DNA from: Saccharothrix tamanrassetensis
GTDB taxonomy: Bacteria; Actinomycetota; Actinomycetes; Mycobacteriales; Pseudonocardiaceae
Assembly (NCBI RefSeq): GCF_014203665.1
Contig: NZ_JACHJN010000002.1
Location: 434,001-498,000, forward strand
Length of the DNA: 64,000 nucleotides
Reading direction: 5' to 3'
The translations under genes were made by a program, and so were the position numbers. The notes below the pieces were generated by a model that was not told the origin of the DNA, ran no database searches, and saw nothing but the letters and a program-made list of their open reading frames with translations. Below, one piece after another: positions 33,475 to 41,573 of the stretch (its first letter is position 1; each line of letters starts with the position of its first letter).

Positions 33475-34208
33475 CGGGCTCGCAAACGTTTGCGTTCGAT
33501 GTACCACTCGGTGCCCATGACCAGGCGGAACAGTGGTTTCGGCAGGCTCAGCAGGGCGGTCAGGGTCCTGGTCTGGTCGCCGCCGGTGGTCTGCGTCGCG
33601 TGGGCGGCCAAGGCGGCTCTCTTCTGGTCGGTGTAGCGCCGTACGTTCACCGTGTGGGTGATGTCCGCGCGCGGGGTGTACGCCGACTTGAACGGGGTCA
33701 GGTCGAAGCGGCGAGCCAGCCTGGCCAGCCGCAGCCCGCGCAGCAGCAGGGTCCGGTCGACCGTCGCCTCCCACACCCTCAGTGTGCCCGCGAGTTCCGC
33801 CGCCAGCGCGCCCACGCGGTGCACCTGCACGTGGTCCGGGTGCCCGTAGCCGCCGGTCGGGTCGTAGGTGGTGAGCAGGTCCGCGCGCTCCTCGTGCAGC
33901 AGTTCCGCCAGCCGGCCCGCGGCCTCCGCCACGTCGGCTCGCGCGAACCCCCGCGTCCCCTCCAGCCCCGAGTCCCGGTAGCCGAGGAACTCGACGCGCG
34001 CGCAGCCCAGCGCCTTCGCCGACACGTGCGCCTCCCGCGTCCGCACCACGCCCAAGTCCTGCTGTGACGCCGAAAGCCCGAGCTCCCCCGCGGTCGCCAC
34101 GACGAGCACGACCCGGTGCCCCTCCGCCGCGAGCCGCGCCATCGTCCCGCCGGTCAACAGGGCTTCGTCATCTGGGTGGGCGTGAAAGAACACGCACGTT
34201 CGGCTCAC
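33471..34208 (-). CDS. PIG-L family zinc deacetylase
   Basis: 245 residues from the GTG at 34208 (MSRTCVFFHAHPDDE). The zinc site is HAHPDDE (H11, D14) with GGYGHPDHVQVH further on, both hallmarks of the GlcNAc-PI/MshB/bacillithiol deacetylase superfamily. The true MshB tends to be longer; here the C-terminus ([20 protein letters not shown]) is of the general LmbE type. It likely removes an N-acetyl group from a sugar. It is divergent from the glycosyltransferase (49-base spacer) and translationally coupled to the membrane protein. Confidence 0.9.
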   Translation of the reverse strand: MSRTCVFFHAHPDDEALLTGGTMARLAAEGHRVVLVVATAGELGLSASQQDLGVVRTREAHVSAKALGCARVEFLGYRDSGLEGTRGFARADVAEAAGRLAELLHEERADLLTTYDPTGGYGHPDHVQVHRVGALAAELAGTLRVWEATVDRTLLLRGLRLARLARRFDLTPFKSAYTPRADITHTVNVRRYTDQKRAALAAHATQTTGGDQTRTLTALLSLPKPLFRLVMGTEWYIERKRLRAR

Positions 34209-34257
34209 AGGTGTAAGAGTGTCAGTTGATCTGTTCGGCGGCCCGACGGGAGTACCC

Positions 34258-35358
34258 GTGTCGATCATCCATGTCACCGACTGCTTCCTCCCGCGCCTGG
34301 GCGGGATCGAGGTGCAGGTCGCCGGCCTGGCCGACGCACAAAGCCGGGCCGGTGCACGGGTGCACGTCGTCACCGCCACCCGTGACGCCGAACAGCCACC
34401 CGGTTACACCGTGCACCGGGTGGCCATGCGCCTTCCCGGCAACCTACCGGTGCACCCCCGCGCGGGCAGCCATTTGGACCGCCTGCTGGCCGACGTGCGG
34501 CCGGAGGTGGTCTACGTGCACGTGGGCGCCGTCTCACCGTTCGCGTGGTCCGGCATCAGCTCGGCGCTGAGGTCGGGCCTGCCGACGGTCGCCGTCGTGC
34601 ACAGCATGTGGGATCCGTTGGTGCAGCGCATCTACCGCCGGCTGGACCGGTGGGAGGGCTGGTGCCGCGGGCCGTTGGTCTGGGGCGCGGTCAGCACGGC
34701 CGCCGCCGAGCGGATGCGGGCGGCGCTGCCGGGTGCCGAGGTGTCGGTGGTGCCCAACGGCATCACGCCGGTGCTGTGGCGGGGCGTCGCGGAGCAGCGG
34801 CCGGACGACGCGCTGCACGTCGTGTCCGTGGGGCGGCTGGCGTCGCGGAAGCAGCCGATGCACCTGCTGTCCGTGCTGCGCGAGGCGCGGGAGCAAATCG
34901 GCGACCTGCGGGCGACCGTGGTCGGGGCCGGGCCGCAGATGCCCGCGATGCGGCGGTACCTGCGGCGGCACGGGATGGACTGGGTGACGTTGCCGGGGCG
35001 GCTGGACCGCGAAGCGATCAGGCGGCTGCTGTCCGGCGCGGACGTGTTCGTCAACCCGACGGTCGCCGAGGCGTTCGGGCTGGCGGCGCTGGAGGCGCGC
35101 ACGGCCGGGGTGCCGGTGATCGCGCGGCCGGGGACCGGGGTGGCGGACTTCGTGCGGGACGGCGTGGAGGGGCTGCTGTCCGACGATCTCGTCGGGGCTC
35201 TGGTGCGGTTGGCCGGCGACCACGAGGAACGTCGCCGCATCGCCGCGCACAACCGCGACACCGACCCGCCTTGCACGTGGCCGCGGGTGCTGGAGGCGCT
35301 GCGGGCGTGCCGGGACCGCGCGGTGCACGCCGAAGAGGCTGCCGGGCGGCGGTGTTAG
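34258..35358 (+). CDS. GT4-family glycosyltransferase
   Basis: 366 residues from the GTG at 34258 (MSIIHVTDCFLPRLGGIEVQ); an upstream GTG at 34219 is possible but lacks a ribosome binding site, while GGGAG precedes this one. Two Rossmann domains of the GT-B fold: the N-terminal acceptor domain with the LPRLGGIEVQVAGLA opening, and the C-terminal donor domain with SVGRLASRKQP and VAEAFGLAALEARTAGVPVI, the EX7E region of GT4 enzymes. Donor and acceptor are unknown. It has no membrane segment. A bidirectional terminator separates it from the convergent subtilase gene. Confidence 0.9.
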   Translation: MSIIHVTDCFLPRLGGIEVQVAGLADAQSRAGARVHVVTATRDAEQPPGYTVHRVAMRLPGNLPVHPRAGSHLDRLLADVRPEVVYVHVGAVSPFAWSGISSALRSGLPTVAVVHSMWDPLVQRIYRRLDRWEGWCRGPLVWGAVSTAAAERMRAALPGAEVSVVPNGITPVLWRGVAEQRPDDALHVVSVGRLASRKQPMHLLSVLREAREQIGDLRATVVGAGPQMPAMRRYLRRHGMDWVTLPGRLDREAIRRLLSGADVFVNPTVAEAFGLAALEARTAGVPVIARPGTGVADFVRDGVEGLLSDDLVGALVRLAGDHEERRRIAAHNRDTDPPCTWPRVLEALRACRDRAVHAEEAAGRRC

Positions 35359-35402
35359 GCGGTCGGGCGGCGTTGCCGGACCCACGGCTCACCCGACGAG
35401 GA

Positions 35403-35439
35403 GCGGTCCCTCACCCGGCGGAAGTGGGTGAGGGACCGC
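35403..35439. terminator. Bidirectional terminator
   Basis: GCGGTCCCTCACCC (35403-35416) pairs perfectly over 14 bp with GGGTGAGGGACCGC (35426-35439). It lies between the stops of the convergent glycosyltransferase and subtilase genes and can serve both. Confidence 0.9.
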
Positions 35440-35470
35440 GTTGGGTGGCTCGTTCCGGACGGCTGCTCCG

Positions 35471-37027
35471 TTACAGGTCGAGCGTCCAGGTGTCGATGTA
35501 GCCGGTGTCCTGGCTGTACGCGTCGCGCACCCGGAGCTGCCAGTTGCCGTTCGCGTTCTCCGCCGACAGGTTCAGCGCGTAGGTGGCGTCGACGTTGTCC
35601 GCGCCGTCGGAGCCGCTGGTCACCTTGAGCTGCTTGACCGCACCGCTCGGCGTGACCAGGTCGATCGACAGGTCACCGCGGTAGGTGTGCTTGACGTGCA
35701 CCTCCACCGTGGCGGCCGAGCCGGCCTTGCCCGCGCAGTCGGCGATGGTGATGGTGCTGGCGCCGGTGCCCTGGTCCGGGACGTTCACGTCGGTGGCGTT
35801 GGTCTTCGCCGGGCAGCCGGTGGGCGGCGGGGTGGTGCCGACCAGTCGCAGCAGCTTGTTGGGCGAGCCGGTGCCGGCACCGGTCACCACGCCGTTGGTG
35901 GCGCCGTCGACCAGGGCGTCCCGGACCTGCTGCGGGGTCGCCGAGGGGTTCGCGGCCAGGTAGACCGCCGCCGCGCCGACCACGTGCGGGGTGGCCATGG
36001 AGGTGCCGCTGATGGTGTTGGTGGCCGCGTCGTCGGTGTACCAGGCCGACGTGATGTTCGAGCCCGGCGCGAAGATGTCCAGGCAGGTGCCGATGTTCGA
36101 GAACGACGAGCGCGCGTCGGTGTTCGTGGTCGAGCCGACGGTGATGCCCTCGGTGGTGCGCGCGGGCGTGGTGTTGCACGCGTTCGCGCCGGTGTCGTTG
36201 CCCGCCGCCAGGCCGTAGGTCACGCCCGCCGCGATGGAGTTGCGGACCGCCTGGTCGACGGTCGCGTCCGCGCCGCCGCCCAGCGACATGTTGGCCACGG
36301 CCGGCTTGACCGCGTTCGCCGTCACCCAGTCGATGCCCGCGATGACGCCCGCGTAGGTGCCGGACCCGGCGCAGTTGAGCACCCGGACGCCGACCAGCTT
36401 GGCCTTCTTCGCCACGCCGTACTTGGTGCCGCCGACGGTGCCCGCGACGTGCGTGCCGTGGCCGTTGCAGTCGGTGGAGTCGTTGTCGTTGTCCACGGTG
36501 TCGCGGCCCGACGTGGCGCGGCCGCCGAAGTCGGTGTGCGAGAAGCGGATGCCCGTGTCGATGATGTAGGCGGTGACGCCCTCGCCCTCGTTCGGGTAGG
36601 TGTAGGAGTTGTCCAGCGGCAGGGCGGCCTGGTCGATCCGGTCCAGGCCCCAGGACGGGGTGGGCGCCTGGGTTCCGGAGAGCTTCACCTCGGCGTCCTG
36701 CTGCACGTACGACACCGACGGGTCGGCGGCGAGCTTGCGGGCCTGCGCCTCGGTCATGGTCGCGGAGAAACCACGCAGGGCGCTGGTGTAGGTGTGCTTC
36801 ACGTTGGCCTGGTACTTGGCGCTCAACGCGGTGACGCTGTGGGTGCCCGCGTCCTTGAGCACCACGATGTAGCTGTCCTTCACCGAGTTCCCGGCGCCGA
36901 GGCCGCGGATGTCGCCTTCGGCGGTGGCGGTGGAGCCGGTGAGTGCGGCGGTCACCGCGAACGCCGTGCCGGCGGCCAGACCGGCACCGGCCAGTCGTCT
37001 GGCCCAGGACGAGCGAACGTCTCCCAT
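35471..37027 (-). CDS. Secreted subtilase (S8) with propeptide and P-domain
   Basis: 518 residues from the ATG at 37027, with AGGAG well placed upstream. Residues 1-37 form a Sec-type signal peptide (ARRLAGAGLAAGTAFAVTAA). An I9 inhibitor propeptide spans about 50-115 (SYIVVLKDAG, LRGFSATM, SYVQQD). The catalytic triad is D157 (IIDTGI), H190 (GHGTHVAGT) and S343 (GTSMATPHV). Residues 405-518 are a proprotein-convertase P-domain (HVKHTYRGDLSIDLVTPSG, GNWQLRVRDAYSQDTGYID). It should be exported, self-processed and active outside the cell. It has its own promoter region (37028-37227, no clear hexamers). Confidence 0.95.
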   Translation of the reverse strand: MGDVRSSWARRLAGAGLAAGTAFAVTAALTGSTATAEGDIRGLGAGNSVKDSYIVVLKDAGTHSVTALSAKYQANVKHTYTSALRGFSATMTEAQARKLAADPSVSYVQQDAEVKLSGTQAPTPSWGLDRIDQAALPLDNSYTYPNEGEGVTAYIIDTGIRFSHTDFGGRATSGRDTVDNDNDSTDCNGHGTHVAGTVGGTKYGVAKKAKLVGVRVLNCAGSGTYAGVIAGIDWVTANAVKPAVANMSLGGGADATVDQAVRNSIAAGVTYGLAAGNDTGANACNTTPARTTEGITVGSTTNTDARSSFSNIGTCLDIFAPGSNITSAWYTDDAATNTISGTSMATPHVVGAAAVYLAANPSATPQQVRDALVDGATNGVVTGAGTGSPNKLLRLVGTTPPPTGCPAKTNATDVNVPDQGTGASTITIADCAGKAGSAATVEVHVKHTYRGDLSIDLVTPSGAVKQLKVTSGSDGADNVDATYALNLSAENANGNWQLRVRDAYSQDTGYIDTWTLDL

Positions 37028-37227
37028 GGCAGGGGTCTCCTCTTTCGCAGGGTGGCGCCTGGCCGGATTCGCCCGGCGAAACCGGTCGGACACGGTGAGT
37101 CAGTCCTAGTTCGCCCTGCGGGGCCGCGCAAGAAGAGACGCCGAACATCAGACCAATGGCCCGTCCACAGAACTTATTCGCGCTGTGAACGAATCACTGC
37201 GGACCGTGACGACAGCGCGGTGAAAGA

Positions 37228-37263
37228 CGACGGTGCCCCGGACGCGCGTCCGGGGCACCGTCG
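37228..37263 (-). terminator. Terminator of the eccE operon
   Basis: A perfect 36-base palindrome (18-bp arms 37228-37245 and 37246-37263, centred on GACGC/GCGTC), 46 bases after the stop of the last minus-strand gene of the eccE unit. Confidence 0.85.
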
Positions 37264-37309
37264 GTGCGGGTCAGAGTGCCGGTCGGTGCCGGTCAGCGGG
37301 TCGGCGCGG

Positions 37310-38038
37310 TCAGTCGCCGCGCCGGACCGCGCCCAGGATCTGCTGTTCACCCGGCGTGGTCACCAGCCGCAGCGGACGCCACAGGTTCGCGCCGAGCGCG
37401 ATCACCTGGTCGTCCTTCAACGTGGTGAGCTGGTGCGCCATCTGGGGCGGCAGCCGCCAGATCTGGCTCGCCAGCTGCGCCTGGCCGACCGGCAGCCGCT
37501 GCAGCAGCACGAGGTCCGCGGTGTTCGCGGTGCTCGCCGCCTGCGGGTGCAGGTACGGCAGCACGTACATCGTCGTCTGCCACGGGGAACGCGGCGGGAA
37601 CAGCTCCTGCGGCACGTGGCCGCCGTCGTGCACGACCAGCAGCGGGCTGTCCTCGGACGGGCGGGGCAGCTCCACCGGGCTCAGCCGGCGCAGCTGCACC
37701 AGCGGCGACGGGCGACCGTCCGGGCCGTTGCCCGCCGCCCGCACCACCGGCTGCCACGCCTGCGGCCGGCCGGTCGCGATGATGATCCACGCCCCGGTCG
37801 CCATGGCCCGCAGCGCGATCTGCCGCGCCAGGTACAGCCCGCCGACCACGACCATGCGGGTCGGCGCGGACCGCAGCACGGAGATCGTCAGCGGCTCGCC
37901 CTTCATGCCCGAGCCGAGCACCATGCCGCCCCGGTCGCCCGACGGCGACACCACGTCCAGCAGCTGCGGCGCGACCAGGAACTCCGGTGCGACGCCCCGT
38001 CCCTGGCCCCGGGTGTCCAGCAGCCTGGAATTGCTCAC
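37310..38038 (-). CDS. EccE-linked type VII protein, possible degenerate ATPase
   Basis: 242 residues from a GTG that overlaps the eccE stop. I recognise no named family with certainty. The order of elements resembles a RecA-like ATPase of the FtsK/EccC/TraG type: RMVVVGGLYLARQIALRAMA where a P-loop would be but without GK[ST], then SPLLVVHDGG like a Walker B strand, ADLVLLQRLPVGQAQLASQI, and LTTLKDDQVIALGANLWRPL like the closing strand segment. It has no membrane segment. Coupling to eccE suggests a cytoplasmic partner of the secretion machine. The fold idea is inference. Confidence 0.5.
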   Translation of the reverse strand: MSNSRLLDTRGQGRGVAPEFLVAPQLLDVVSPSGDRGGMVLGSGMKGEPLTISVLRSAPTRMVVVGGLYLARQIALRAMATGAWIIIATGRPQAWQPVVRAAGNGPDGRPSPLVQLRRLSPVELPRPSEDSPLLVVHDGGHVPQELFPPRSPWQTTMYVLPYLHPQAASTANTADLVLLQRLPVGQAQLASQIWRLPPQMAHQLTTLKDDQVIALGANLWRPLRLVTTPGEQQILGAVRRGD

Positions 38039-39372
38039 GCGACACCTCCGAGCGGCAGGGTGGCGGCCAGGCCCGCGACCTGGAGGCCGTTCAACGGGGT
38101 CAGCGTGATGTCGAGCTTGTCCGCCAACGCCTTGAGCCGGTCGTCCGCGCGGTCCAGCTCGGACGGCGTCCGGGCGGACACCCGCACCATGCCGCGCAGC
38201 CCGACCTGGCCCTGCTCGCTGCTCGGCGAGATCGTCATGGACAGCGTCGAGGACAGCGCCCGCACCCCGGTCAGCGCGTTGAGGTTGTTCCGCATCCCCT
38301 TGGCGGGCCAGCCGGTGATCGCGTACGACGCGTGCCCGACACCGCCCGCCGTGACCCCGGACCACTTCTCCCGCAGCGACACCGGGTTGTTCGAGCCCGC
38401 CACCGAGGTCAGCTCGGCGGCCGAGATGCCGGCCCGGATCAGCTCGTCCGAGTCCAGCGGCCGGATCGCCACGCCCGCCGACTCCAGCGCGTTGCGGACC
38501 CGGGACAGCGCGCCGATCAGCGCCCGGTGTGCGCCGACGACGCCGCCGCCGCGCTCCCGGATCGCCGCCGCGCACCGCCTCGGGTCCAGCCGGACCGCGA
38601 TCCACGTGGTGCGCCGGGACGCCGCCGGCAGCGGGCCCAGCACCTCCATGTACGAGTTGAGCGCCGGGGAGTTCGGCGGCAGCGCCGCGCTGCCGGGGTA
38701 GCAGTGCCAGATCACCGAGATCGCGTCCAGCACGACACCCCGGTCCTCCAGCGTGGGCGCGAGCGCGCCCAGCGGCAGCGCCGGCGCACTGCCCACTGCG
38801 GTGATCAGGCCGGGCGCCGGGTCGACCAGCAGCACGGCCGTCCACGCGCCCTGGTGCCAGGCCATGCCCAGCGGACGGCGCTCGTGGTCGACGCCCTTGG
38901 CCACCACCAGGTCCGGCACGGCCAGCCGCAGCAGCGCCACCCTGGGGTCGTCCGGTCCGATGACCGACGACTCCTCCTCCGACGGCGGCTTCATCTCCAC
39001 CGGGCCGGCGCGCTTGGCGGTGCGGGTGTGGCCGCGGAAGTTGTAGCGGACGACCAGGCCGATCCACTGGGTCAGCCAGCGGCCGCGCGAGCGGGTGAAC
39101 GCGAGGATCAGCGAGATCAGCACGATGCCGCCCGCCGTGTACATCAGGCCGGGCGCGATCCCGTCGCCGGTGGTGCCGATCGCGAGCAGGATCAGGCCCA
39201 CCGCGACGCCGACCTCCAGGACCACCAGGTTGGCGACCGGCAGCGCGCCGAGGCTGGCCCCGGTGGCGCGGCGGCGTGCCCGCAGCAGGGCGGCGCGCAC
39301 GGCGCCCCCGGCGGCCTGGGCGCGCGCCATGGCGGGGTTGGGCGGGCCCGGATGTGGGGTGGTCACGGACAT
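38035..39372 (-). CDS. eccE: Type VII secretion protein EccE
   Basis: 445 residues from the ATG at 39372 (MSVTTPHPGPPN). Two hydrophobic segments near residues 40-95 (PVANLVVLEVGVAVGLILLA and APGLMYTAGGIVLISLILAF) anchor it; the rest is a cytoplasmic domain with DERRPLGMAWHQGAW-like sequence typical of EccE. EccE is a rim subunit of the membrane complex, absent from the M. tuberculosis ESX-4 set but present in some other ESX-4 loci. Divergent from eccB with 130 bases between them. Confidence 0.8.
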   Translation of the reverse strand: MSVTTPHPGPPNPAMARAQAAGGAVRAALLRARRRATGASLGALPVANLVVLEVGVAVGLILLAIGTTGDGIAPGLMYTAGGIVLISLILAFTRSRGRWLTQWIGLVVRYNFRGHTRTAKRAGPVEMKPPSEEESSVIGPDDPRVALLRLAVPDLVVAKGVDHERRPLGMAWHQGAWTAVLLVDPAPGLITAVGSAPALPLGALAPTLEDRGVVLDAISVIWHCYPGSAALPPNSPALNSYMEVLGPLPAASRRTTWIAVRLDPRRCAAAIRERGGGVVGAHRALIGALSRVRNALESAGVAIRPLDSDELIRAGISAAELTSVAGSNNPVSLREKWSGVTAGGVGHASYAITGWPAKGMRNNLNALTGVRALSSTLSMTISPSSEQGQVGLRGMVRVSARTPSELDRADDRLKALADKLDITLTPLNGLQVAGLAATLPLGGVA

Positions 39373-39502
39373 CCGATCTGGTTCTCTTTCCCGTCGGCGT
39401 TCGGCCGGTGGACCGATCGGGTCTGACCAACCCGCACACGCGCCACCCGCCGTCCGGCTATCGTGCAGACCGTACCGCGACTGGGAGAGCAGCGAGCCGA
39501 GA

Positions 39503-41137
39503 ATGGCATCAACACCCACCACCAAGTCACAGGTCCAGGCCTACCGCTTCGTGCTGCGCAGGATGCAGTCCGCCCTGGTCCGCAGAGACGCGGTGATGCT
39601 GCACGACCCGATGCGCACGCACTCGCGCGCGACCGCGGTGGGCGTCATCCTCGGTGTGATCGGCCTGATCGGCTTCCTGGTGTTCGGCTTCTTCTCGCCG
39701 GACCCGAAGATCGACGACGAGACCCAGATCGCGATCAGCAAGGAGACCGGCCAGGTCTACGTGGTGCGGCGCGGCCCCACCCAGCTGATCCCGATGACGA
39801 ACCTGGCGTCCGCCCGGCTGCTGATCCTCAACACGCAGAGCCCGGACAAGTCCCAGCAGGGCGTCGGCGGCGGCGACGCGCAGGCCGGTGGGCTCAACGC
39901 GGCCCCGTCGGCCGCCGGCGGCGCCCCGAAGCTGGTCACCGAGAAGGCGTTGGCACGGCTGCCCAAGGGCAGGCTGACCGGTATCCCGGACGGCCCGGAC
40001 GTGCTGCCCGCCAAGCCGGAGGAGCGGATCGGCCCCGAGTGGGGCGTGTGCGACACGCTCGACCTGGACGACACGCTGAACAACCCGGCGTCCAAGGGCA
40101 AGTTCGAGACCACCGTGCTGGCCGGCATGAGCGGCGGCCGACTGCTGGACGGCAACAAGGCGCTGCTGGTCCGCGCGGGCACCGACGACAAGCAGGCGTA
40201 CCTGATCTACAAGGCCCCGGTGAACTCGAAGATCACCTCGACGTCGACCGTGCGGGCCAAGGTGGACCTGACCAAGGCGGACGTGCTGACCGCGCTCAAC
40301 CTGCGCGGCAAGACGGTCCGCGCGATCAGCTCCGGCCTGCTCAACGCGATCCCCGAGGCGAAGCCGCTGCGGGCGCCGGAGATCCCCGGCCTCGGCGACC
40401 AGGTGAACTACATCACCGGCGCCAACCTGGAGGTCGGCGACGTGATCGAGGTCGTGCGCACCGGTGCCGACCCGGTGTTCTACGTGGCGCTGAAGGACGC
40501 GCTCCAGGAGATCAGCCGGGCGGCCGGCGACCTGATCCGCGCCGCCTACGCGCAGGGCGCGGACGCCAAGCGGGTCGACATCGCCCGCATCGACACCAAG
40601 AAGCCGGCCCAGCCGCTGGACTTCCTGGACTACCCGACCGAGGTGCCGGACACCCTGGAGCCCAACCAGAACAACCGGGTGGTGTGCCTGAACTGGCGGG
40701 CCGAGAACGTCAACGCGGACAACAGGTCCCAGCACACCCAGGTCACCATCGCGCCGTCCCTGCCGGTGCCCGGCGACGCGGTCGCCGTGGACATCAACCA
40801 GGTCGGCGCGACCGGCGAGGTGGTGGGCAAGTTCATGATGGCGCCCGGCAAGTCGGCCGTGGTCCGCTCGGCGACGTCCACCCAGGACTTCCGCAGCGGC
40901 CCGATCCACCTGGTCACCGGCCGCGGCGTGAAGTACGGCATCCCGGACACCGTGGTCAGCGGCGCGCTGGGCCTGGGCGACCAGTTCACGCCGGGCCCGG
41001 AGGCCATCCTGCGCCTGCTGCCCAACGGCCCGCAGCTCAACCGGACCGACGCGGCGCGCAGCTGGGACTCCATCCCGGTGCCGAAGAACCTCAGCCAGCT
41101 GCCGGAGGACCAGCAGAAGAAGGCGTCCGGCGGCTGA
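39503..41137 (+). CDS. eccB: Type VII secretion protein EccB
   Basis: 544 residues. The cytoplasmic N-terminus MASTPTTKSQVQAYRFVLRR is the EccB signature, followed by one membrane segment at about residues 45-64 (AVGVILGVIGLIGFLVFGFF). The large outside domain has the repeat folds of the family and cysteines at EWGVCDTL and RVVCLNW that likely form a disulfide. Residues 112-140 hold a Gly/Ala-rich insert. EccB spans from the inner-membrane complex into the cell wall. It is first of a three-gene plus-strand unit. Confidence 0.95.
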   Translation: MASTPTTKSQVQAYRFVLRRMQSALVRRDAVMLHDPMRTHSRATAVGVILGVIGLIGFLVFGFFSPDPKIDDETQIAISKETGQVYVVRRGPTQLIPMTNLASARLLILNTQSPDKSQQGVGGGDAQAGGLNAAPSAAGGAPKLVTEKALARLPKGRLTGIPDGPDVLPAKPEERIGPEWGVCDTLDLDDTLNNPASKGKFETTVLAGMSGGRLLDGNKALLVRAGTDDKQAYLIYKAPVNSKITSTSTVRAKVDLTKADVLTALNLRGKTVRAISSGLLNAIPEAKPLRAPEIPGLGDQVNYITGANLEVGDVIEVVRTGADPVFYVALKDALQEISRAAGDLIRAAYAQGADAKRVDIARIDTKKPAQPLDFLDYPTEVPDTLEPNQNNRVVCLNWRAENVNADNRSQHTQVTIAPSLPVPGDAVAVDINQVGATGEVVGKFMMAPGKSAVVRSATSTQDFRSGPIHLVTGRGVKYGIPDTVVSGALGLGDQFTPGPEAILRLLPNGPQLNRTDAARSWDSIPVPKNLSQLPEDQQKKASGG

Positions 41138-41201
41138 TCGGCCTTCCTGCTCCCTTCGGCGGAACCGACCCCGGTCGGGCACCGTCACAGGGGGCAGGGA
41201 G

Positions 41202-41573
41202 GTGTCCGGTTTGAACGAGGTGTCACGACCCGCCGCCCCGGCGCGCACCGGCAGGATCGCCGTGGACGCGCGCTGGGTCGAGCTGTACGCCGAGCGCGTG
41301 GACGAGGCCGCGGAGGAGCTGTCCCGCGCCCGCGCCGAACTGCGCTCCGCCCCGGTGCGCCCGGAGAGCTTCGGCGAACTCGGCCGGACCCTGCGCAGCG
41401 CCGAGGCGTACCGCCGCGCGGCGGGCGTGCTGGACCAGCAGCTGGACCGGGCCTGCGAGGTGCTGGCGTCGGCGGCGCGCGGCCTGCACGAGGTGGCCGA
41501 GCACTACGGCTCGCAGGACGAAGAGGCCCTGGCGTTGATCAAGAAGGCGGACCGACGGCTGGGGGGCTCGTGA
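41202..41573 (+). CDS. Small helical type VII substrate-like protein (EspC/WXG100-like)
   Basis: 123 residues from a GTG, 64 bases after eccB. Almost wholly helical: RIAVDARWVELYAERVDEAA, a long second helix AEAYRRAAGVLDQQLDRACE, and HEVAEHYGSQDEEALALIKK. The end fits a YxxxD/E-type secretion signal (YGSQDE). There is no WxG turn in the middle, so it is closer to the EspC-type (ESX excreted factor) than to EsxA. It overlaps the next gene by 4 bases, suggesting that the two are made, and perhaps exported, together. Confidence 0.65.
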   Translation: MSGLNEVSRPAAPARTGRIAVDARWVELYAERVDEAAEELSRARAELRSAPVRPESFGELGRTLRSAEAYRRAAGVLDQQLDRACEVLASAARGLHEVAEHYGSQDEEALALIKKADRRLGGS

